From NCBI RefSeq assembly GCF_002285635.2, contig NZ_CP023049.2, positions 806,001 through 870,000 of the forward strand: a DNA stretch of 64,000 nt, written 5' to 3'. Below the pieces are notes generated by a model. The model saw only the letters and a program-made list of their open reading frames with translations. It was not told where the DNA came from and ran no database searches. A program made the position numbers and the translations under genes. Shown here piece after piece: positions 63,540-64,000 of the stretch (its first letter is position 1; the number at the start of each line of letters is the position of its first letter). The DNA is from Chryseobacterium piperi (GTDB lineage: Bacteria; Bacteroidota; Bacteroidia; Flavobacteriales; Weeksellaceae).

Positions 63540-64000
63540 TTAATCAAAAAATTGTAGAAAAGAAAACCCAGGCTCATGCATTTCTTTTTCATTGGTACTT
63601 GAATCAAGTTGCGCTTCAGCAGCATATACCTTCATTTTTTGTTCATAATCCTCAACAGCGGATTCTATAGTATCAAAGTTTCCATTCGTTAGGTTTTCGG
63701 ATAAGGTCAACGCATCGACTAATCCGATATTTACACCCTGACCGGCAAAAGGAGGCATCAAGTGTGCTGCATCACCAATAAGGGTTATTGGAAGAGGACG
63801 CTTATTTTTCCAGGAATTTAAGGGTAATTTTCTGGTAGGTAATCCAACAAAAAAAGAGGTTACCTGAAACAAGTGTTGAAAAGGTTCACTCCAGTTGGAT
63901 AGCCGTTTTGAAAGATATTGAATTACACTTTCATTGTTTTGAAAGTTTAAAATATGACCATGATTCCATTCCTCCGGCTTTTGAATGATTAAGCCATAAG
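63540..64000 (-). CDS. Tet(X)-like FAD-dependent monooxygenase (partial, C-terminal part)
   Basis: The frame is open from the right edge of the window to the stop at 63540-63542, giving the last about 153 residues; the N-terminal FAD domain is outside. The sequence runs close to Tet(X), the flavin monooxygenase that hydroxylates tetracyclines: EEWNHGHILNFQNNESV, FVGLPTRKLPL, KRPLPITLIGDAAHLMPPFA, then GQGVNIGLVDALTLSENL, EDYEQKMKVYAAEAQ and a tail ending FSFLQFFD. The GDAAHLMPPFAGQG segment binds the FAD pyrophosphate and ribityl part. Whether it acts on tetracyclines cannot be told without the rest. Confidence 0.88.
   Translation of the reverse strand, partial: YGLIIQKPEEWNHGHILNFQNNESVIQYLSKRLSNWSEPFQHLFQVTSFFVGLPTRKLPLNSWKNKRPLPITLIGDAAHLMPPFAGQGVNIGLVDALTLSENLTNGNFDTIESAVEDYEQKMKVYAAEAQLDSSTNEKEMHEPGFSFLQFFD

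Overview
The window looks like chromosome of a low-GC member of the Bacteroidota, most likely Chryseobacterium or a close relative in the Weeksellaceae. Pointers are the bacteriocin-like leader MKNLKKLNRxELKTISG, a protease with a type IX secretion C-terminal domain, TonB receptors with carboxypeptidase-regulatory N-domains, LytS/LytTR pairs, promoter boxes of the Bacteroidota form TAnnTTTG, and a Tet(X)-type monooxygenase at the right edge. The assignment rests on reading, not on a search. No rRNA, tRNA or CRISPR array was seen.

Layout. 0-3 kb: an envelope operon of a lipid-A-type phosphoethanolamine transferase and a PAP2 phosphatase. 3.2-4.9 kb: two neighbouring genes, each broken by an internal deletion plus frameshift. 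5.4-5.9 kb: tandem bacteriocin-like peptides, each with its own terminator. 6.3-12 kb: NDH-2, then an outer-membrane beta-barrel receptor with a LytS/LytTR two-component pair. 12-15.4 kb: a phzF-like gene split by a complete IS21-family element with a 6-bp target duplication. 15.7-19.2 kb: VIT-family transporter, a hypothetical protein, an NAD(P)-binding SDR protein and an AraC regulator. 19.2-20.8 kb: an IS1182-type element.

20.8-35.1 kb is a one-directional sulfur locus. An Rrf2 regulator is followed by an APS-type reductase (cysH), ATP sulfurylase (cysD, cysN), serine acetyltransferase, cysteine synthase, SUMT (cobA), sulfite reductase (cysJ, cysI), a TonB-dependent receptor, and a fusion of precorrin-2 dehydrogenase with a TauE/SafE permease. 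Together these run from sulfate to cysteine and make the siroheme that CysI needs. An inverted repeat over the cysH promoter is the likely Rrf2 site.

35.2-36.4 kb is an IS110-family element. Its 5' non-coding region folds into two hairpin loops containing short stretches that match the element's own ends and its insertion site, as expected of a bridge RNA. It sits in a dispersed intergenic repeat, and an unoccupied paralogue of the same site lies at 59.4 kb.

36.9-41.3 kb: a CxxCH lipoprotein, a GNAT acetyltransferase and a secreted M43 metalloprotease. 41.5-51 kb is a complete trans-4-hydroxyproline degradation operon (epimerase, FAD dehydrogenase, DHDPS-family deaminase, semialdehyde dehydrogenase) with an AraC regulator, beside aminopeptidase P and a DPP-IV-type peptidase. 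This reads as a collagen or prolyl-peptide utilisation locus. 51-57 kb: two convergent DNA glycosylases, an SMR transporter, exonuclease III, an ArsR-controlled arsenic-type operon with two matching operator sites, and a second LytS/LytTR pair. 57.5-64 kb: a FabH-like synthase, a tandem repeat array, small hypothetical proteins, an MFS exporter divergent from an AraC regulator, a DUF6150-type protein, and a truncated Tet(X)-like gene.
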